Of a stretch of 64,000 bases of DNA, positions 58,655-64,000 are shown in pieces. The translations under genes were made by a program, and so were the position numbers. Position 1 is the first letter of the stretch. Every line of letters begins with the position of its first letter. The stretch is from NCBI GenBank assembly GCA_022606425.2, contig JAHDVF020001039.1:105302-169301 (forward strand), given 5' to 3'. The stretch comes from Lepidostoma basale. Lineage: Eukaryota; Arthropoda; Insecta; Trichoptera; Lepidostomatidae. The notes beneath the pieces are model-generated. The model had not been told where the DNA came from. It saw nothing but the letters and a program-made list of their open reading frames with translations, and did no database searches.

Positions 58655-61214
58655 TTAACACATTGTTTGCGGGTATTGTTTTATGCTGATTGCAGCCTGG
58701 CGCGGGCGATATTTGGGTTCGCGCGCGAGTTTTTTCAACATTATTTTAAAAGTCTATAACTTTTGAAATATCCGTGATAATTGACTGAAACTTTAAATGC
58801 ATCTTACCTTATTGTGTCTCAATGATAAAATGATGGAAAACAAACACGAAAAAAAATTGGGCTTCAAAGTAGCACTTTGGAAGTTTTATTTTTATACAAA
58901 CACAGAATTTTTATCAAATTATAATACTATTTAAAATCAATACAACTATTTAACACTAGATAACACTATTTAAAATTGTCAAAATTACTGTCTAGTATTT
59001 TTTTACTGTATGGTACCGTTCAAAACATGTACCTCTGTGAAGAGCCACACCACAGAATTTACACATGTAACAAGTTTCACTCCTTTTTCCTTTAGCAGCA
59101 CACACTCGACATTTTCTTTGTGCGTATTTTTTTTCCCGTTCCCCTTTATCCTTTCTAATTTATGGACTTTTAGATTCGTAGAAAGTCTGCCTGGAGGATC
59201 GTGATTTGGAGTGTGCCGTGTCAAACTTACTGTCGATGTTCCAGGTTCCTCACTTAGTTCGCTTTCAATACTGCTAGTTAACCAATGACGTGCTGTCTCC
59301 AATAAAAAATTTTTGTACCTTACTGAGTCTGGATATTTTGCTTTATAAATTACAAAAGCATTAAATAAGGCACAATTCAAGAGATACATGACTACCCTTT
59401 TAGTCCATTTTGTAGTCTTCAACAGAATTGAATAATATGAATAATATGAAATAATATATCTGCCCTATCAACACCTTTCAATTTGGTTTAATTATATTTT
59501 CTCTTATGTGCCAGTCTATATTATGACTTTCTAACATTTCCGCAGAGTGTATGGTGGAAATCATTCTTACATATTTTTTAGATCGCCAAATCTGCATAAG
59601 AATGTCATTTTTTCTTCCAAATATTGACTCCCCTTTTTCTAATTTTGGTTTTTTCAAAGATACGGGTAAGCCTCGATTTTCTCGTATTGTACCACAGACT
59701 CTTATTTTTTTCTCCAACAAAGCCTCACTCATCAAAACACTATTGTAATAATTATCCATATATACGTGATGCCATAATTCAATATATGGGGTTAAAACTG
59801 TTTCCACTGTTTCTAACAATTTTTTACCCTGTGCTGTATATATTTCAAAATTTCCTATGTATCCTGTTGTGGCCTCGCAAACCATGCGTACAAGAATCCC
59901 ATATTTAATTATCCTAGAAGAATTATATACCCGAAATGATAATTTTCCTCTCCAGGGTATAATACTTTCGTCGAGGGATAATTCTTGACGAGGATTGTAC
60001 ACATTATTAAATTTTGGTACTAGGAAATCCAAAATTGGCCTTACTTTGCATAATTTATCAGAATCATCTGGAATATCTTCGTTGTTCGAGAAGTGCCAAG
60101 CCTTCCACATTTGTCGAAATCTATCTCTAGACATGGTGTTTGAAAAAATCGGTGTTTGCAGAAGTGGATCAGTGCTCCAAAACTCGTCTCTTCTATCCTT
60201 ACGAATTTTCCCCATTAAAAGTATTAGGCCCAAAAATTTTCTCATTTCCATAACACTAATATCTTTCCACTTTAATGATTTTTTTAGTTCTTTGAAATGT
60301 TGGACGTTTTGAGCATAGTAACGGTTGGATTCCTCCACCATAAAATTCATAATATCAGCATCAATGAACAATTCAACGGCATCAATTATATTCTCCACAT
60401 TGTATTCAGGGTTTAAACCAGTAGATCCCAGAAATGGTTCTAGAATAGGTGGATTGTCAATAGTATTCCAATCATTCATATCTTCATCGGAACTCGATTC
60501 AGAATCGCTATCGCTTGAAATTAGTGGCTGGGGGAGTCGTGGAACCAAACGTCGCCGTCGAATCGGGAGTATCTCAGTTTCACTGGAATCACTTGTTTCA
60601 CTGTCTGCCATCAATAGTCTTTCTGTATCACTAGCACAGGAACAATTAGATAAATTGTCTACACACAATTCATCGTCTGATTTATTCTCATCTGGAAAAA
60701 ACATTGTGGGTTTTAGGTATAAAAATAATTATATGAACTCAATGACAACGACCGAACATGTATACGTTTACATAAACACTAATGTTTTGTAGAAATATGA
60801 ACAAAACATTCCTACCATTCATCCTTTCTTCAGGTAGAAAGAACCCTAAAATTTCTCCGTACAAGTTGAAAAGAATTATTGCGCATTGAAGGTCAAAAAA
60901 AACAAGCCAGCGGGATCTGCGTCAAGGTTTCTTCGAGCACACAAAAAAATGTATATTTTTAGACATTTTTTTTTCATTTTATAATTGAATAATAAATCAA
61001 AAGTAAAGCCTAATAAATATAAATTTGTGAGTGAAATTATATTGTGAAGTCAGATATACGATTTAGCAACAAAATCCATTTATTACACAACACGTTTTAT
61101 TACGTTACCCGACGACAACCACCAGAGAGTAAAAAACGTATTTTTACGTTTCCCGCATTTGAGCACCAAACTGAAAAAAACGTAGTTTTACGTTTCCCGA
61201 CAACATTGTGTTAA
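58655..61214 (-). mobile_element. piggyBac element with TTAA duplication (2.56 kb)
   Basis: TTAA at 58655-58658 and 61211-61214. Inverted ends read CACATTGTTTGCGGG and, from the right, CACAATGTTGTCGGG. It carries one disabled transposase gene (60704-59003) on the minus strand. An ACGTTTCCCG-type repeat occurs at the right end (near 61150 and 61190). Confidence 0.9.
59003..60704 (-). pseudogene. piggyBac transposase, disabled by frameshifts
   Basis: The main frame (60704-59478, 408 aa) starts with an acidic N-terminus (MFFPDENKSDDEL) and runs through the DDE_Tnp_1_7-type domain. The first catalytic Asp lies in LSLDESIIPWRGKLSFR and the second in VYMDNYYNSVLMSEALL. After IIKPN the frame breaks. 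The third Asp block (GVDRAD) is present but in another frame, with part of the preceding region deleted and a further one-base shift before the SYYSILLKTTKWTKR block (continued by 59422-59003). The C-terminal Cys-rich domain (CRVCAAKG, CYMCKFC, HRGTCFERYH) is in a third frame. So at least three frame breaks separate otherwise recognisable parts. A piggyBac transposase cuts at TTAA; this one should be inactive, though it looks fairly young. Confidence 0.9.
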
Positions 61215-61390
61215 CATTATCAATCTTTCTTGTTTTCTAATTTTCATAGATTGAACTAAATGAATTATGTGAAAAATAATCCTATTAATGCCAAATATTC
61301 TTTTATATTCTCTAACCTTATGTTTACTGGAAAACACAAGATCTTATGCGTGACAAGCTATTTAATGTATTGTACAATTATAATTAATGA

Positions 61391-61536
61391 GAAGTCAGAG
61401 AAATCGACGCGCGTGCATGACACGATGTATGAATGTTGAGGAGCGATAGAAATATGTCAGGAAAGAAAGGTGTGGCAGTCCATTTTTTCTGCCTACCCCT
61501 TCGGAGAGACGGCATGATGGTTGGTTAGTTACAATT
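61391..61536 (+). mobile_element. LINE-A 3' end
   Basis: Very similar to 49317-49450 with a one-base deletion (GAGGAGCGATAG in place of GAGGAAGCGAGAG), ending ATGGTTGGTTAGTTA. Confidence 0.85.
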
Positions 61537-61539
61537 GCA

Positions 61540-62220
61540 ATGACTATATTTTCAGGGGTAAGACTAAGTCGATCTTTCGTAAGTTTTTTTTTAGACGGGA
61601 GAACGACATCTCGACTTTAGTCAAGACAATAGGTAAGAACTTGTAGATTGCGCAATCATTGATGGCATTGTCCACATGTTCTCCTTGCAGGATGAATAAT
61701 TTTTTTTTTAAATGAAAACATCTATACTCGCAATGTATATTGTTTATGGTACTTTTTGCTTGTAAAAATATGCCACTTTATTGCTCTCACCTCGAAAACT
61801 CTAATAATAATCTTAAATATTCGCTAAACCCTGAATTATGTTTTATTATTCTCTAATAACTAGGGTTAAAGGGGGTCTATGGGTCTCAAAATAGACAACA
61901 ACTGCGTATTCTTGAATGCTTAGCCCAGAGATAAGATGCTTTTTATGTCAATTCCGAGCCCTAATTATTTCATAATTTGTTTTGTTAGCTAAAAATTTGT
62001 TTGCAATATTTTATTGCTAACCTGAGTTAATTTTATTGTTAACATAGAAAATGGGTAAAAACTAAATTTTGAGCACAATTGAGTTGTATATATTTTAGAT
62101 CATTTAGACACACCGTCTTTGTCATTTCTTCATTTTTCATATGATGTGATACACCTAAAATGAACAAATTTAAAGGCTTATTTCCTGTAATTATTCAGAA
62201 TTATCTTCACTGTCATAAAT
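61540..62220. other. Intergenic DNA, nothing recognised
   Basis: AT-rich, no supported coding or repeat border. Confidence 0.45.
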
Positions 62221-62234
62221 CGAATATTGTTAAA

Positions 62235-62360
62235 TTATCATCATTATCTGCCATTAGTCGTCCAGTGTTGGACATAGCCCTCCCTTCCCGACTTCCACCA
62301 CTCTCTATCCCTTGCCACTCTGTGTCATTGACCTTCTGCTACTCCTTTGACGTTGTGATG
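62235..62360. repeat. Repeat fragment with GTCCAGTGTTGGACATAGCC
   Basis: The phrase TCGTCCAGTGTTGGACATAG, then CCCTCCC, resembles a widely dispersed insect LINE/SINE tail. Recognised by general resemblance only. Confidence 0.35.
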
Positions 62361-62444
62361 GTATTGAACCATCGTAGAGAGAGATACGTGAATTCAGATG
62401 TAATACGAAAATAAATTCAAATGACTAGAAAATATAACACCTAA

Positions 62445-62600
62445 CCAAGTGGGGGTAGATCTAGCAGCGGGAAGCAGAGGAGATGCAAGGAGAGGGGACG
62501 AGGGGGAATATTTGGGGATGGGTTTGGGGCGCGGGGAGCGGGGAGCGGGGAAGGGTAGTGGGCCAGGGAGAGAGGTAGTTCGAGGCAGTGAATTTTCAGA
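62445..62600 (+). other. G/purine-rich tract
   Basis: About 150 bp with repeated GGGGA, GGGG and GCGGGGAGCGGGG runs in otherwise AT-rich DNA. It has several G-runs that could form quadruplexes. No repeat family or gene recognised. Confidence 0.6.
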
Positions 62601-63289
62601 CCTAGCGTCGAGAGGTCGTTCCTAGTATTAAAATTTGGGTTGTGTTTTGGTTGTTGTTCTAATTATCAAGAACTTCATTTTATTTTGTATACAAGTATAG
62701 TGGTACGAGGGTGCGGCATTTGCAGATTTCAAAATTCTAGAGTAGAATCAGTTTCCAGAGCGGTCGAGAGCTAAGTCTATATTTAAGAATTATTACTTTC
62801 AGGAATTGAGACTGACTTGTCTTAGGACTATCATAATTATGTTTGTATTTATGCATACGTATTTATACATATGCAGAATCTAAATATACATGTATCCCTT
62901 ATATTGATTTCCTCCCTTATTGCACGCAGAATACAATAAGTTTAACAAACGGGCAACTTAAAGGACCCGATTTAATATACCACTTACTAAACAACCAACG
63001 ATTATTGATCACTAATTAGGGAAATGTAGCTCACTAACAGATATAATTCGATCTTCGTCTATACGACAACTATATGACAGCTACAGGGTTGCGACAGAGA
63101 TGATATGAAGGGAGCTTGGGAAGTCTACTCTCGTACTGCCTCGCCTATGGTAGAATATCTTCTAGAGTGTAGCTCGCTCTCTAAGACCCAGCAAGTGCAG
63201 ACCTTGTAGATAGACCATACTCATGAAGGATGCTGTGAAGTCTGGTGATAGATAGCCGAACTTGGCGCCGTCTACACTTGCTCTGATCG

Positions 63290-63500
63290 CTTCACGAGCT
63301 CCGTACACAAGGCGTTAGCCAATTTGGTTGGCTGACGACCACGGCAGACAGGTGGAGGTGGACCATCTTCGGAAACCCCCGATAGGGTGATGGCCAGGTT
63401 CATGGGTTTGAATCCCCAGGTCCACTGATTAAGGGTTGGGAAGTAGATCGTCTGGTCCCCAGACGATTCTGCTGTGGAGCAGTGGAGAAAAATCACCAGA
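63290..63500 (+). mobile_element. SINE-like sequence with a B-box-like motif
   Basis: GGGTTTGAATCCCC lies at 63404-63417 within a more GC-rich block (about 63060-63500) unlike its surroundings. No A box or tRNA fold could be assigned with confidence. Confidence 0.3.
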
Positions 63501-64000
63501 TTGACGAAAGATCTGGGTCAACGCGATACTAACACTATCATATCCCAGTTCCCACAAATCTTTATACTCGTATACTTAATATATTATATTTTGACATTGC
63601 ATTGTTATATAATTTGTACCTTTCAGGAAACTGTTCTTCATTGCATTATTATTTCGTTACGTTCGGATTTAAACAACTGTACGAATTTTATTTCAGGTTC
63701 GCTCTTATTTCATATTATTTGTAAACATTCATTTCAGGGCTACCACATTTTCTAGAAATAATATTTTGAATTTATATTTTGTAAACTTAGGGATATTTTA
63801 GGTTGTTTGGTTTAGATGTTCCTAGGAAATATTGAGTGACATAGAGTTTGATTACACGTGGGTTTGTCAGGATTGTTTAGAATATTCGGAAGGGTTAGGA
63901 ACGATTAGCTTTAGAATGAAATTATCAGTATTCACCAAATAAAAGGGCTTGGATTACATCGGTCATAACGAAGGGTCATACGGTATTATTTCTAGACGAT

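Noticed and set aside
59003..59422. Separate small gene
   Set aside because: It is the out-of-frame C-terminal part of the piggyBac transposase, starting at a TTG.

Overview
The window reads as nuclear DNA of an arthropod, most likely an insect. It is AT-rich, the genes have many small exons with GT-AG introns, there are no bacterial-style operons, and the transposable-element load is very heavy. The species and order cannot be read from the sequence. Splice coordinates were placed by hand from GT/AG sites and reading-frame continuity.

Host genes. (1) A complete anoctamin/TMEM16 gene lies on the minus strand at 43377-23869. Fifteen exons join to 2868 nt, or 955 aa plus stop. (2) A second, paralogous anoctamin lies just downstream in the same orientation. 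Five of its exons are visible (9425 down to 748) and it runs off the left edge of the window; its first exon was not found. (3) A cytosolic 5'-nucleotidase III / 7-methylguanosine-phosphate nucleotidase-like gene (HAD superfamily) lies on the plus strand at 45427-55672, with five exons joining to 294 aa plus stop. It is head-to-head with the complete anoctamin, with about 2.05 kb between the two start codons.

Transposons. The introns and the ~14 kb between the anoctamin paralogues are packed with them. They include several non-LTR (LINE) families, one with a (GTTA)n tail present in at least ten pieces and others with (GAA)n or (GAT)n tails. Three LINE insertions have exact target-site duplications. 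There are Penelope-like pieces with reverse transcriptase and GIY-YIG homology, two mariner relics, a pogo-like MITE with TA duplications, hAT elements (one with a perfect 8-bp duplication), Helitrons, and piggyBac elements and TTAA-bounded MITEs. A solo LTR, tRNA-derived SINE pieces and a set of long near-perfect palindromes complete the list. At 3.2-7.2 kb up to five elements are nested inside one another, within an intron of the second anoctamin.

The most unusual signal is a dispersed set of short motifs that look like minimal hammerhead ribozymes. They have a CTGANGA-type core, a short stem II whose sequence differs between families while remaining complementary, then GAAAC followed by a tiny self-complementary helix III. 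Many occur as inverted pairs, and two directly follow Penelope-like coding relics.

No functional tRNA or rRNA gene, CRISPR array or prokaryotic feature was seen. Stretches not listed are AT-rich intron or intergenic DNA in which nothing could be supported.
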